Of a stretch of DNA of 64,000 bases, positions 41,376 to 51,552 are shown piece after piece. This DNA is from Candidatus Nanohalarchaeota archaeon (GTDB lineage: Archaea > Nanohalarchaeota > Nanosalinia > Nanosalinales > JAFCCC01), in the NCBI GenBank assembly GCA_017610385.1, contig JAFCCC010000002.1, forward strand, positions 112,424 through 176,423, in the 5' to 3' direction. The notes beneath the pieces were generated by a model, which was not told where the DNA came from, searched no databases, and worked only from the letters and a program-made list of their open reading frames with translations. A program made the position numbers and the translations under genes. The first letter of the stretch is position 1. Each line of letters opens with the position of its first letter.

Positions 41376-42836
41376 ATGAAGTTAGATTTCCTGAAATACT
41401 TAAATGAGAAAACATTGGTTAAGCATCAAATAGATTCTTATAATGATTTTGTGGTTAATAGGTTACAACGAATTATAAATGATATTGAAGAAATTAAACC
41501 AGAATTATTGGGTGGTGAAGATTTGGTTATTAAACTAGGTCGTATTTCTGTTGAAGAACCAATTGTTAAAGAAGCTGACGGATCTATTAGAAAAATTTTG
41601 CCAAGTGAAGCACGAACCCGAAATTTAACTTATGCTTCACGATTAAGAGTAACAATGACTCCTGTTTTTGAAGGAGTTAAACAAGATTCTGAAAAAGTTA
41701 TTATTGGAGAAATTCCTGTTATGGTAAAGTCAATTATTTGTCCAACAGCTAAAATGAATAAAGAAGAATTAGAAAAAAGTGGTGAAGATCCAGATGATCC
41801 TGGTGGCTATTTTATAATTAATGGTTCAGAAAAGGTTATTGTAACTTCAGAAGAATTAGCAAATAACCAACCAATGTATCTTAGGGACTTAGGCGAAGAA
41901 ATTGCTCGTTTGAACTCTGAAAGACGAGGTTATGTGCAAAGACATGTATTCAGACGAAAACATGGAATTATTTACTTAAATTTTGCGAATGTAAAAAGTG
42001 TTCCTGCTGTTGTGGTTATGCGCGCGTTGGGAATGGAAACTGATAAAGAAATTATAGAAGCAATCTCTGAAAAATACGCGGGAGAGGTTTATTTGAATAT
42101 TTATGAAAGCGAGGTTTCAACAAAAGAAGAGGCTGTTGATGTTATTGGTAAAAAAGCAAGCGTTACAAAAGACAGGGAATCTCGAGTTTATACAATACTT
42201 GATAAGTATTTATTACCTCACTTGGGTCAAGACCCTGAAATTAGAAAGTTAAAAGCAGAATATTTAGGAAAAATTATCAAAAATTTAGTTGCATTGGCCA
42301 AAGGAGATTTACAAGAGGATGACATAGATCACTATGCAAATAAAAGATTAAAATTAGCAGGAGACTTATTGGAAATGCAATTCCGGTCTGTTTTCTTAGG
42401 CAAATGGGGTTTCGTTGCAAGAATAAAATATAATTTTCAGAAAAGTGTTAAAAGAGGAAGAATGCCCTCTTTGCAATCTACGGTTGTTGCAGATACTTTA
42501 ACAAAACAAATTATGAGTGCTATGGCAACTGGTAGTTGGGTTGGTGGAAGAACGGGTGTCGCTCAAAGACTAGAAAGAAGTAATTTCTTGAAAGCATTAG
42601 ATCATTTAAGAAATGTTGTATCTCCGTTAAGTTCTCAAAGACAACACTTTGAAGCGAGAGAATTACATGCAACTCAATGGGGTAGATTATGCCCAATTAA
42701 AACGCCAGAAGGTATGAATATTGGTTTAAGAAAATATTTGGCGTCTTTTGCACTGATTACTAATGGAATCCCAGAAAAAGAAAGAACTCCGTTAAAAGAA
42801 GTACTTCTAAAAAATTTAAAAGAAGGTGAAAAATGA
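41376..42836 (+). CDS. rpoB2: RNA polymerase subunit B'' (N-terminal half of Rpo2)
   Basis: The N-terminal part of the second-largest subunit: protrusion, lobe and fork. Its 486 residues match split B'' of euryarchaeal-type enzymes. The segments GGYFIINGSEKVIV and RLCPIKTPEGMNIGLRKYLA (near the end, residues about 455-475) are diagnostic. The stop overlaps the start of B' by four bases. The split between B'' and B' is at the usual place. Confidence 0.97.
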   Translation: MKLDFLKYLNEKTLVKHQIDSYNDFVVNRLQRIINDIEEIKPELLGGEDLVIKLGRISVEEPIVKEADGSIRKILPSEARTRNLTYASRLRVTMTPVFEGVKQDSEKVIIGEIPVMVKSIICPTAKMNKEELEKSGEDPDDPGGYFIINGSEKVIVTSEELANNQPMYLRDLGEEIARLNSERRGYVQRHVFRRKHGIIYLNFANVKSVPAVVVMRALGMETDKEIIEAISEKYAGEVYLNIYESEVSTKEEAVDVIGKKASVTKDRESRVYTILDKYLLPHLGQDPEIRKLKAEYLGKIIKNLVALAKGDLQEDDIDHYANKRLKLAGDLLEMQFRSVFLGKWGFVARIKYNFQKSVKRGRMPSLQSTVVADTLTKQIMSAMATGSWVGGRTGVAQRLERSNFLKALDHLRNVVSPLSSQRQHFEARELHATQWGRLCPIKTPEGMNIGLRKYLASFALITNGIPEKERTPLKEVLLKNLKEGEK

Positions 42837-44635
42837 CTGATGTATATTTAGATGGAGAATTAATTAGTACAACAAATAATGCAGAAAAACTAAGAAAATA
42901 TGTCATTACATCTCGAAGAAAAGGAGAATTAAACGAAGAAATTAATGTTTATTTAGATACGACAAAAGATGAATTAAGAATTTTAACTGATTCTGGAAGA
43001 GTTCGAAGACCTTTAATTATTGTAGATGAAGGGAAACCAAGGATTACAGAGGATCACCTTAGAAAATTGGAAACAGGTGAATTAAAATTTTCAGAATTAG
43101 CAAAAGAAGGAATAATTGAATATTTGGATGCTAGTGAAGAAGAGAATTCTTATGTTGCATTAAATTTAGAGGATGTAACCAGAGAGCATACTCATTTAGA
43201 AATGGATCCTGCAATTATTCATGGTTTATCTGCATCAGTTGTAGTTTATCCGCAATACAATAGAGGAGATCGTGTAAATTATGGATCTAAAATGTGTACA
43301 CAAGGGCTTGGAATGTATGCTAAAAACTTCCATTCTAGATTTGATACAAATTCTAATATACTCCTTTATGCACAAAAACCGCTTGTTTCAACTCAAAGCT
43401 CTGATAAATTAATTGGGACCCATCCAATAGGACAAAACATGATTATTGCTATTGCTTCTTTTGAAGGATATAATATGGAAGATGCAGTTATCATGAATAA
43501 AGCATCTGTCGAAAGAGGGTTAGGAAGATCATTTTATTTTAGAACATATACCACAGAAGCAAGAAGATATTGGGGCGGTCAAAAAGATAGGGTAGGAATT
43601 CCAGACAAAGACGTTAGAGGATATAGATCAGAAGAAGCTTATCAACATTTGCCAGATGATGGTATAATTAATCCAGAAACGTTTGCTAATGAAAATTCAG
43701 TTTTAGTCGGAAAAATGTCTCCGCCAAAGTTCTTAGGATCTTCAGAAGAAGTTAAATTGGGTCTAGCTGCAAGCAGAGAAACCTCGACAACGGTTAGAAG
43801 TGGGGAATCAGGAATGGTGGATAAGGTTTTAGTTTCTGAAACAGCGGGAGGCAACAAATTGATTAAAGTAAAATTAAGAGAAGAAAGAATTCCAGAATTA
43901 GGTGATAAATTCGCATCAAGGCACGGCCAGAAAGGAGTTATTGGTTTAATTATTCGAGAGGAAGATATGCCATTTACGAGAAATGGTATTGTTCCGGATT
44001 TAATTTTTAGTACTCATGCCATACCATCTAGAATGACAATATCTCATTTAATGGAATTAATTGGAAGTAAAGTTGCAGCTCTACGGGGCTCTTTTGTAGA
44101 TGGAACCGGATTCCATGGGCAATCTGAAGAGGACTTGAGAAAAGAACTACAAGAATTGGGATTTAGATATGACGGCAAAGAAAGAATGTACAATGGAATA
44201 ACTGGGGAATTAATTTCTGCTATGATCTTTATTGGCCCGATGTTTTACTTAAAATTAGAACACATGGTAGCAAATAAAATTCATGCAAGAAGCAGAGGTC
44301 CTGTAACATTATTAACAAAACAACCAACAGCAGGAAGAGCGAGAGAAGGTGGTTTAAGGCTTGGTGAAATGGAAAAAGATTGTTTTGTAAGTCACGGCTC
44401 TGCATTACTTCTAAAAGAAAGGTTCGGATCAGATTTTACAAGCACGTTTATTTGTCAGAAGTGTGGCGAATTAGCAGTGCAGGATAAAAGAAAGAAAATA
44501 GTTTATTGCCCAATTTGCAAAGACCGAGCAGAGTTAGTCGAAGTAAAAATACCACAAGCATTTATTTTACTATTAGATGAATTAAAAACACTACTAATTT
44601 CATTAAAGATAAAAACAGAGGAAAGTGAACTATGA
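42833..44635 (+). CDS. rpoB1: RNA polymerase subunit B' (C-terminal half of Rpo2)
   Basis: The C-terminal 600 residues of the second-largest subunit, with the hybrid-binding and wall parts. EGYNMEDAVIMNKASVERG and KFASRHGQKGV are conserved active-site neighbours. The C-terminal clamp zinc site is CQKC...CPIC. It overlaps both B'' and the fused A gene by four bases, so the whole block is one translational unit. Confidence 0.97.
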   Translation: MTDVYLDGELISTTNNAEKLRKYVITSRRKGELNEEINVYLDTTKDELRILTDSGRVRRPLIIVDEGKPRITEDHLRKLETGELKFSELAKEGIIEYLDASEEENSYVALNLEDVTREHTHLEMDPAIIHGLSASVVVYPQYNRGDRVNYGSKMCTQGLGMYAKNFHSRFDTNSNILLYAQKPLVSTQSSDKLIGTHPIGQNMIIAIASFEGYNMEDAVIMNKASVERGLGRSFYFRTYTTEARRYWGGQKDRVGIPDKDVRGYRSEEAYQHLPDDGIINPETFANENSVLVGKMSPPKFLGSSEEVKLGLAASRETSTTVRSGESGMVDKVLVSETAGGNKLIKVKLREERIPELGDKFASRHGQKGVIGLIIREEDMPFTRNGIVPDLIFSTHAIPSRMTISHLMELIGSKVAALRGSFVDGTGFHGQSEEDLRKELQELGFRYDGKERMYNGITGELISAMIFIGPMFYLKLEHMVANKIHARSRGPVTLLTKQPTAGRAREGGLRLGEMEKDCFVSHGSALLLKERFGSDFTSTFICQKCGELAVQDKRKKIVYCPICKDRAELVEVKIPQAFILLLDELKTLLISLKIKTEESEL

Positions 44636-47600
44636 GAAAAATTACACAACTAGAATTTGGGCTGGTCAGTCCTGAACGAATAAAACAGCTGGCTGTTAAA
44701 GAAATTACTAAAACAGAAGTGTATGATGCAGATGGTTATCCTGTAGAAGATGGGGTAATGGATCATCACTTGGGAGTCATTGATCCGGGAATGATTTGTG
44801 CTACCTGTGGAGGTAGAATGAAGGATTGTAATGGTCATTTTGGATATATTGACTTGGCAAAACCAGTAGTTCATGTGTTGTATGTTAAAAAAATTAGAAC
44901 ATTATTGAGATTTACGTGCACTAAATGTCAGGCATTATTAATGAAAGATGAAAAAGAGGGTTTTAAAAAAGGCAATTTATTAACAAAGTGTCCAAAATGT
45001 GGTGCAGAACAAAAACCAATCAAAATGGAAAAACCATATTTTTATTATGAAGGGGATACGCTTGTGAGTCCTGAAGAAATGAGACGAAGATTTGAAAATA
45101 TTCCTGATGAAACTGCTAGAAAACTAGGAATTAGAGGTGGGCGACCAGAATGGTTAATTTTAACTAGAGTTTTAGTTCCTCCAGTAACAATTAGGCCATC
45201 AATCACATTAGAAACAGGCGAAAGAAGTGAAGATGATTTAACACACAAATTAGTTGATGTTATTCGAATTAATCAACGTCTAAAAAATAATGTAGAAATA
45301 GGCGCTCCAGAATTTATCATAGAAGATTTATGGGAGCTTTTACAATATCACGTTTCCACTTTTATTAAGAATGATTTAACTGGTGTTCCTCCTGCAAGAC
45401 ACAGATCAGGTAGAGCTCTAAAAAGTCTAATCGAACGATTAGAAGGAAAAGAAGGACGATTTAGGCAAAATTTGATTGGAAAAAGAGCAAATTTTTCAGC
45501 AAGAACAGTTATCTCTCCAGATCCCAATATTGATTTTGATGAGGTTGGTGTTCCACAAATTATTGCACAAGAAATTACAATTCCCGTTGTCGTAAGAAAA
45601 GAAAACATAGAAGAAGCAAAACAATGGATTATAAACGGGGAAAAGTATCCGGGATCAAATTATATTATTAAAAAGGATGGTGGAAGAAAAAAGGTTACTG
45701 AATTAAACAAAGATATGCTTTTGGAAGAATTAATGCCGGGTTATAAAGTTGAGCGACATTTAATGGACGGTGACATTGTTTTATTTAACAGGCAACCATC
45801 TTTACATAGAATGAGCATAATGGCCCATAGAGTACGTGTTATGCCTTATAGAACGTTTAGATTAAATTTACTTGCTTGTGCACCATATAATGCGGATTTT
45901 GATGGAGATGAAATGAACTTACATGCGCCACAGACGCAAGAAGCGATGGTAGAAGCAAGAGAACTTTTGAAGATTACACATCATATAAAAAGTCCTAAAT
46001 TCGGGGGTCCGATTATTGGCTTCATTCAAGATCATGTTTCAGGACTTTATTTACTTTCTAAAGATACATTACCAAAGGAAGCTGCATTTAATTTACTAAT
46101 TCAATCAGGAGCCTATGACATGGAGCTTCCAAAAGGAAATGAAATCAAGGGAACCGACTTAATTAGTTTGTTTATTCCAAATAATATTAATTTAACAATG
46201 CCTGGTGCAACAGATGAAGAATTAGTCATAAAAAATGGAAAAATGATTTCTGGAGTTTTGGGTAAGAAAAGTATTGGAAATTATGGAGGAGAATTAATTA
46301 ACCAGATTTTATTAAATAATGGAGAAGAAGTTACTTCTGAATTTTTAAATAAAGTTTCTAAATTAGCAATTGCGTATTTGACAAGAAGAGGTTTCTCTAT
46401 TAGCACATCAGACTTGGAAGTTTCTCAAAAAGCTAAAAAAGAGATCAGAGAGTCTATCAAGAAAGGTCATAAAGCTGCTCAGGAAATTATTGATACATAT
46501 GAGAAAGGAGAATTAGAAGTAATGACTGGAAAAACCAAAAAAGAAACACTAGAAACAACTCTTGCAGTAAGATTACGATCAATTTCAACAGATGTTGAAA
46601 AGATTATTAAACAAGATATGGGAATGACCAGTGCACGAGTAATGGCAGAAAGCGGGTCGAGGGGATCTATAACAAATTTAGCGCTAATGGCGGGATTAAT
46701 GGGCCAAGAAACTGTGCGGGGTGCGCGTATTTCAAGAGGTTTTAAAAATAGAACTACGTCTCATTTTAGAGCAGGAGATTTAAGTCCAGGCGCTCATGGT
46801 TTTGTAGATTCGTCAATTATGGATGGTCTAAAACCAATTGAGTCTTTCTTTGATATTATGAGTCAGAGAGAAGGTTTAATGGATACGTCACTAAGAACCA
46901 GAACATCTGGTTATATGTATAGACGAGTTTCAAATGCCTTGCAAGATTTACGAGTAGAATATGATCTTTCTGTGCGGGGTGCAACAGGAACCATTGTTCA
47001 ATTTATGGCGGGAGAAGATGGAATAGATCCTTCAAAGAGTGATAAGGGAAAATCAGATCCAGATAAGATTGAACAGATGAAATTTGAACCAGGAGAAGCT
47101 ATCGGGGTTGTTGCAGCACAATCTATTGCAGAACCAGCCACGCAGATGACTATGGAAACATATCATTCTGCAGGTGCAGCAAAGGTATCTGTAACTTTAG
47201 GTTTACCAAGATTAATTGAATTGATAGATGCAAGAAAAAACCCTAAAACACCGTCTATGCAGATTTATCTGAAAAAGGAATTTAGCACAAAAGAAAAAGC
47301 AAAAGAAATAGCTTCTAAAATTAGAGAAGTTATGTTTGAAGATACAGTACAAGAAGATACTATTGATTTAATTAATTTAACAATTGAAATTATTTTGGAT
47401 GAAGAAATTTTAAAAGAATATAATCTTGCAGTTGAAGAAATAAAAGAAGTTCTTGAAAAAAGCACATTAACTGTTGATGTTACCGTGGAGGGAAATAAGC
47501 TCGTAATAAGACCTAAGAAAGATAATTATGATTTGGGTGATTTACAAAAGGTCAGAAAAAAGCTGTGGTCGATTCACGTCAAAGGAATTAAAGGAATTTC

Positions 47601-48192
47601 TCAAGTTGTTTTAAGTCAAGAGGGTGATGAGTGGAAAATTGAAACTGCAGGAACTAATTTGAAAAAAGTAAGGGAACTAGACGGAGTAGATGCGTATCGA
47701 ACAGTAAGTAATGATATTTTTGAAATAAGAAAGGTTCTTGGAATAGAGGCTGCTAGAAATTCAATCATAAATGAGATTCAAGACACTTTAAAGGAGCAAG
47801 GAATTTACATTGATGTCCGTTGGATTATGTTAGTAGCAGATACTATGACTTTGGATGGAGAAATTCATGGAGCAACAAGATATGGTATTGTAGGTGCCAA
47901 ATCTTCTGTATTGGCAAAAGCAAGTTTTGAAGAAACTAAAAAACATTTAACTAATGCCGCTATGAGAGGACAAGTAGATCATTTAAATAGTGTTGTTGAA
48001 AATGTGATTTTAGGACAATTGATCCCAGTTGGCACTGGTGTTATCAAATTAAGAGCCAAATTACCAGAGGTCGCATCAAAGAAAGAAAAACAGGTTACCA
48101 AAAAAGTTACAAAAACTAATGAAAAGGATAATAAATCAAAAACAGAAAAAGAAGGACCAATAAAATCCAAAGAAAAAGTGAAAAATAAATGA
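44632..48192 (+). CDS. rpoA: RNA polymerase largest subunit, A' and A'' fused
   Basis: The catalytic subunit in one 1186-residue chain. Zinc ligands are at the N terminus (CATCGGRMKDCNGHF), and the metal-binding loop NADFDGD is at residues 420-426. The part that is A'' in most archaea begins around residue 800 and contains GVVAAQSIAEPATQMTMETYHSAG and the late GEIHGATRYGIVG. No stop or overlap separates the halves, so A' and A'' are joined. The C terminus has a Lys-rich tail. Fused A together with split B is an unusual combination. Confidence 0.96.
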   Translation: MRKITQLEFGLVSPERIKQLAVKEITKTEVYDADGYPVEDGVMDHHLGVIDPGMICATCGGRMKDCNGHFGYIDLAKPVVHVLYVKKIRTLLRFTCTKCQALLMKDEKEGFKKGNLLTKCPKCGAEQKPIKMEKPYFYYEGDTLVSPEEMRRRFENIPDETARKLGIRGGRPEWLILTRVLVPPVTIRPSITLETGERSEDDLTHKLVDVIRINQRLKNNVEIGAPEFIIEDLWELLQYHVSTFIKNDLTGVPPARHRSGRALKSLIERLEGKEGRFRQNLIGKRANFSARTVISPDPNIDFDEVGVPQIIAQEITIPVVVRKENIEEAKQWIINGEKYPGSNYIIKKDGGRKKVTELNKDMLLEELMPGYKVERHLMDGDIVLFNRQPSLHRMSIMAHRVRVMPYRTFRLNLLACAPYNADFDGDEMNLHAPQTQEAMVEARELLKITHHIKSPKFGGPIIGFIQDHVSGLYLLSKDTLPKEAAFNLLIQSGAYDMELPKGNEIKGTDLISLFIPNNINLTMPGATDEELVIKNGKMISGVLGKKSIGNYGGELINQILLNNGEEVTSEFLNKVSKLAIAYLTRRGFSISTSDLEVSQKAKKEIRESIKKGHKAAQEIIDTYEKGELEVMTGKTKKETLETTLAVRLRSISTDVEKIIKQDMGMTSARVMAESGSRGSITNLALMAGLMGQETVRGARISRGFKNRTTSHFRAGDLSPGAHGFVDSSIMDGLKPIESFFDIMSQREGLMDTSLRTRTSGYMYRRVSNALQDLRVEYDLSVRGATGTIVQFMAGEDGIDPSKSDKGKSDPDKIEQMKFEPGEAIGVVAAQSIAEPATQMTMETYHSAGAAKVSVTLGLPRLIELIDARKNPKTPSMQIYLKKEFSTKEKAKEIASKIREVMFEDTVQEDTIDLINLTIEIILDEEILKEYNLAVEEIKEVLEKSTLTVDVTVEGNKLVIRPKKDNYDLGDLQKVRKKLWSIHVKGIKGISQVVLSQEGDEWKIETAGTNLKKVRELDGVDAYRTVSNDIFEIRKVLGIEAARNSIINEIQDTLKEQGIYIDVRWIMLVADTMTLDGEIHGATRYGIVGAKSSVLAKASFEETKKHLTNAAMRGQVDHLNSVVENVILGQLIPVGTGVIKLRAKLPEVASKKEKQVTKKVTKTNEKDNKSKTEKEGPIKSKEKVKNK

Positions 48193-48593
48193 ATATCAAA
48201 TTAGACGCGAACACCATACGAAGCATTAATGCATTTGAAAGAATTACGGGTGCAGAAGTACGTGATTGCATTATTGAAGGAAATTCTATATATTTTGTAG
48301 TAGAACCAGGAAAGGTTGGTTTAGTTATAGGTAAAAACGGGCGAACAATAAAAAAGGTTCAAGAGACACTCAACAAAAAAGTAAGAGTTTTTGAATATTC
48401 TGAAAAATTAAAGGATTTTGTTAAAAATATTGTCGGTGCATCCATTGAAGACGTTAGGAAGGAAGGAAGTGTCATTTTTATAACTTTTCCAAAAAATAAA
48501 AAACCTTCAATTATTGGTAGAGATGGAAAGAATATAGAACTAATAGTGAGACTATTAAAAAGAAACTTTGGAATTACCCAAGTTAAAATTTAA
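48189..48593 (+). CDS. nusA: Archaeal NusA-like KH protein
   Basis: A 134-residue protein made of two KH domains, each with its GxxG loop: VIGKNGRTIKKVQ and IIGRDGKNIELIV. Archaeal NusA has only the KH part and binds RNA during elongation or termination. It overlaps the rpoA stop by four bases. The usual ribosomal protein L30e gene between rpoA and nusA is not present here. Confidence 0.93.
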   Translation: MNIKLDANTIRSINAFERITGAEVRDCIIEGNSIYFVVEPGKVGLVIGKNGRTIKKVQETLNKKVRVFEYSEKLKDFVKNIVGASIEDVRKEGSVIFITFPKNKKPSIIGRDGKNIELIVRLLKRNFGITQVKI

Positions 48594-49285
48594 TAGCCGC
48601 GTAATTCTACTTTTGGAATATACTTTTCTAAAAGTTTTTTAAATTCTTCTGCAGTTGACTTTGGATATGGGGATTTAAACTTAAAATCTTTATTAAGAGT
48701 TATATCTGGCCTAAACTTTTGTAAAAAATATTTTTTACAACCACTTATTTCTTTACCAATTTGTAAAATATCGTTTCTTGAGATTAATTCTGGTAGAATA
48801 GTGGTTCTGAACTCATAATCAATAGAGGAATGCATAAGAAGGTTAACACTACTCTTTACTTTTTCTATATTCACATTGGTGTTAGCTACTTTATTATAAT
48901 TTTCAAATGGCGCTTTAATATCCATGGAGACAAAATCTATAATTTTATTGTCAAGCAATTTCTTTAGTAATTCTGGATTTGTACCATTCGTATCTAGTTT
49001 CACTAAAAAATGTTGTTTTTTGATTCTTTCGATAAAAGAATAAAGATCTTTTTGAAGAGTTGGTTCACCACCGGTGATTACAACTCCGTCTAAATAATTG
49101 ATTCTAGATTCTAAGAATTTAAAAAACTCTTCTTCTGGAATCTTTGGAATTTTTGATTCTAATACTAATTCTGGATTATGACAATAAGGGCATCTAAAAT
49201 TGCATCCAAATAGAAAAACAATACAACTTAATTGATTTGGGTAATCAATCAAAGAAAGTTTTTGCAATCCTCGAATATCTATCAT
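48590..49285 (-). CDS. nrdG: Anaerobic ribonucleotide reductase activating protein
   Basis: A radical-SAM enzyme that installs the glycyl radical on NrdD. The cluster-binding motif CNFRCPYC (Cys28, Cys32, Cys35) follows FLFGC, and the SAM-binding GGEPTLQ is near residue 78. At 231 residues it is the longer archaeal/pyruvate-formate-lyase-activase-like form. It lies four bases downstream of nrdD on the same strand. Its stop overlaps the convergent end of nusA by four bases, so the rpo operon ends against it. Confidence 0.92.
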   Translation of the reverse strand: MIDIRGLQKLSLIDYPNQLSCIVFLFGCNFRCPYCHNPELVLESKIPKIPEEEFFKFLESRINYLDGVVITGGEPTLQKDLYSFIERIKKQHFLVKLDTNGTNPELLKKLLDNKIIDFVSMDIKAPFENYNKVANTNVNIEKVKSSVNLLMHSSIDYEFRTTILPELISRNDILQIGKEISGCKKYFLQKFRPDITLNKDFKFKSPYPKSTAEEFKKLLEKYIPKVELRGY

Positions 49286-49289
49286 TGTC

Positions 49290-51545
49290 TCAATTATGTT
49301 GCAAACTTTTTATTACGTTATAAACTTTCCGTTCAGAAAATTCCTGCTGTTTTCCGTCATTCCAATCAGAAACTGGACGATAGAAACCTACAACTCTACT
49401 AAATACCTCACAAGGAGCACCACAAACAGAAGTTTGATTACTATTATTGCTCTCGTGCGGACATGTTCTATGTTCACCGTTTATATAACCGTGTTCTGGA
49501 CAAACACTAAAGGTAGGAGACAATGTAAAATAAGGTAATTTAAAGCCATGAGAGATTCTCTTAACTAATTTTTTAGTTGTGTCTAAAGAATCTAAACGCT
49601 CGCCTAAAAATGCATGGAAAACAGTTCCTCCAGTATATTTGGTCTGTAGTTCGTCTTGGTGTTCTAACGCTTCAAAAAGATCATCCGTGGCTCCAACAGG
49701 AAGCTGGGAAGAATTTGTATAATAGGGTGTTTGTTGGGTTCCTGCAGTGTGTATTTTAGGATAGGTTTTTCTATCTAATCTAGCTAATCTGTAAGCAGCA
49801 CCCTCTGCTGGTGTGGCTTCTAAATTATAAATGTGGTTTGTTTCTTCTTGAATTTCAATTAAACGATCTCTCATAAAATTTAAAACTTTCAATGCGAATT
49901 TTCTTCCTGTTGGCGTTGCAATACCTTCATTTAGAAAGTTTTCACAAGATTCATTCATTCCAAGTAAACCAATTGTTGAAAAATGAGTGTTTAAATGCCC
50001 TAAATAACGTTTGGTAAATGGCAAAAGTCCTTGGGCCATGTTTTTTTCAACTTCCTTTCGCTTAATTTCCAAACTGCTCTTAGCTAAATGCATTAAATGT
50101 TCTAGTTTATCAAAATACTCTTGTTCGGTTCTGGCAGTGTATCCAATTTTGGGAAGATTTATTGTTACTACACCAATACTTCCTGTTCTTTCACCAGAAC
50201 CAAATAAACCACCAGTTTTAGCACGTAAATCCTTCAAATTTAACTGCAATCTGCAACACATAGAACGAACATCAGTTGGCTTTAGACTGGAATTTACAAA
50301 ATTTTGGAAATATGGAGTTCCATATTTAGCAGTCATTTTAAATAACAAATCTGTATTTTCATCATTCCAATCAAAATCTTTGGTAATATTATATGTGGGG
50401 ATTGGAAATGTGAAGGTTCTTCCATCAGCGTCTCCTTCTAACATAATTTCACAAAAAGCCTTGTTAAATAAATCCATTTCTTCTTGAAAATCAGCATAGG
50501 TTTCTTTCTGTAGTTTGCCTTTATATATTACAGGCAGATCCTTTAAATCTTCTGGAACTTTCCAATCCAGTGAAACATTAGTAAATGGAGACTGGGCACC
50601 CCATCTGCTTGTCTGATTTATTCCAAAAACAAACATCTGTACTGCTTGCTTTACTGCTTTATAATCTAGTTTGTCATAGTAAATAAATGGGGCCATATAG
50701 GTATCTAAACTTGAAAATGCTTGTGCTCCAGCCCACTCGTTTTGCAAGGTTCCAAAAAAGGTTACAATTTGAGCTAATGCGGGAGATAAATGTGCTGCGG
50801 GTTTTCCGGATACTTTTCCACTAATACCACCGAATCCTTCTCGTAATAGTTGGGAAAGAGACCATCCAGCACAATACCCGCAGAAAGTTCCAGTTTCAGA
50901 ATCATGTAAATGAAAGTCACCTGCTCTATGTGCTTTAGAAATCTCTTTAGGGTAGACATTGTTCAAAACATAATCTCCCATAATTTTTCCGGAAATATGT
51001 GCTCGAAGTCCATTAAAGGAATAATTTAAATTTGCATTTTCTTTTACTTTCCACGCGCTTTTTTTAACATAAGAATCTACTGTTTTTTTAATATTTTCCA
51101 TCAGGGCTTTGGAAGACCTTACTTCAGATCTCTTTTGCCGATATAAAATAAAGCTTTTCGCAGTAATATAATATTCTTCTTTAAGAAGGATCTTTTCAAC
51201 AATATCTTGGATTTGCTCCACTGTTGGGCTTTTTCCATCAAATTTGTTTTCTAATTCATCAATTACTTCTTCACTTAATTTTTCAGCTAAAACTTCATCT
51301 CCTTGACCAGAAGATTTCATGGCTTTTTTTAATACCCTTGTAATTTTTTCTTGCTGGAATGGAACTAATCGACCATCTCTTTTTTCAATATTAATTATAT
51401 TGCTACCTTTTTGAACTTTTTCAAAAGTAGTAAATCTGCGTCCACAATTTAAACAGATTCTTCTTCTTCGATTAGAACTAAGATCTTGTGTTTTTCGTTT
51501 ATCAATAACCCTTGTTTGATCATGTGAACAATATGGACAACGCAA
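49290..51545 (-). CDS. nrdD: NrdR-NrdD fusion: anaerobic ribonucleoside-triphosphate reductase with N-terminal repressor module
   Basis: Class III ribonucleotide reductase, which makes dNTPs without oxygen. The first 145 residues look like a whole NrdR repressor: a zinc ribbon (CPYC at 3-6, CLNC at 31-34) with the DNA-binding arginines (NRRRRICLNCGRRFTTFEKV) and an ATP-cone (about 46-140). The reductase follows, with FCGYCAGWS, MCCRLQLN, a C-terminal zinc-type region (CPEH...CPHE) and the glycyl radical loop SRVVGFYRP. The TTG start at 51545 is chosen because it gives NrdR's normal beginning and has GGGGGGA six bases upstream; a GTG 14 codons earlier would place a putative operator inside the gene. 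Confidence 0.93.
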   Translation of the reverse strand: MRCPYCSHDQTRVIDKRKTQDLSSNRRRRICLNCGRRFTTFEKVQKGSNIINIEKRDGRLVPFQQEKITRVLKKAMKSSGQGDEVLAEKLSEEVIDELENKFDGKSPTVEQIQDIVEKILLKEEYYITAKSFILYRQKRSEVRSSKALMENIKKTVDSYVKKSAWKVKENANLNYSFNGLRAHISGKIMGDYVLNNVYPKEISKAHRAGDFHLHDSETGTFCGYCAGWSLSQLLREGFGGISGKVSGKPAAHLSPALAQIVTFFGTLQNEWAGAQAFSSLDTYMAPFIYYDKLDYKAVKQAVQMFVFGINQTSRWGAQSPFTNVSLDWKVPEDLKDLPVIYKGKLQKETYADFQEEMDLFNKAFCEIMLEGDADGRTFTFPIPTYNITKDFDWNDENTDLLFKMTAKYGTPYFQNFVNSSLKPTDVRSMCCRLQLNLKDLRAKTGGLFGSGERTGSIGVVTINLPKIGYTARTEQEYFDKLEHLMHLAKSSLEIKRKEVEKNMAQGLLPFTKRYLGHLNTHFSTIGLLGMNESCENFLNEGIATPTGRKFALKVLNFMRDRLIEIQEETNHIYNLEATPAEGAAYRLARLDRKTYPKIHTAGTQQTPYYTNSSQLPVGATDDLFEALEHQDELQTKYTGGTVFHAFLGERLDSLDTTKKLVKRISHGFKLPYFTLSPTFSVCPEHGYINGEHRTCPHESNNSNQTSVCGAPCEVFSRVVGFYRPVSDWNDGKQQEFSERKVYNVIKSLQHN

Positions 51546-51552
51546 TAAAATC

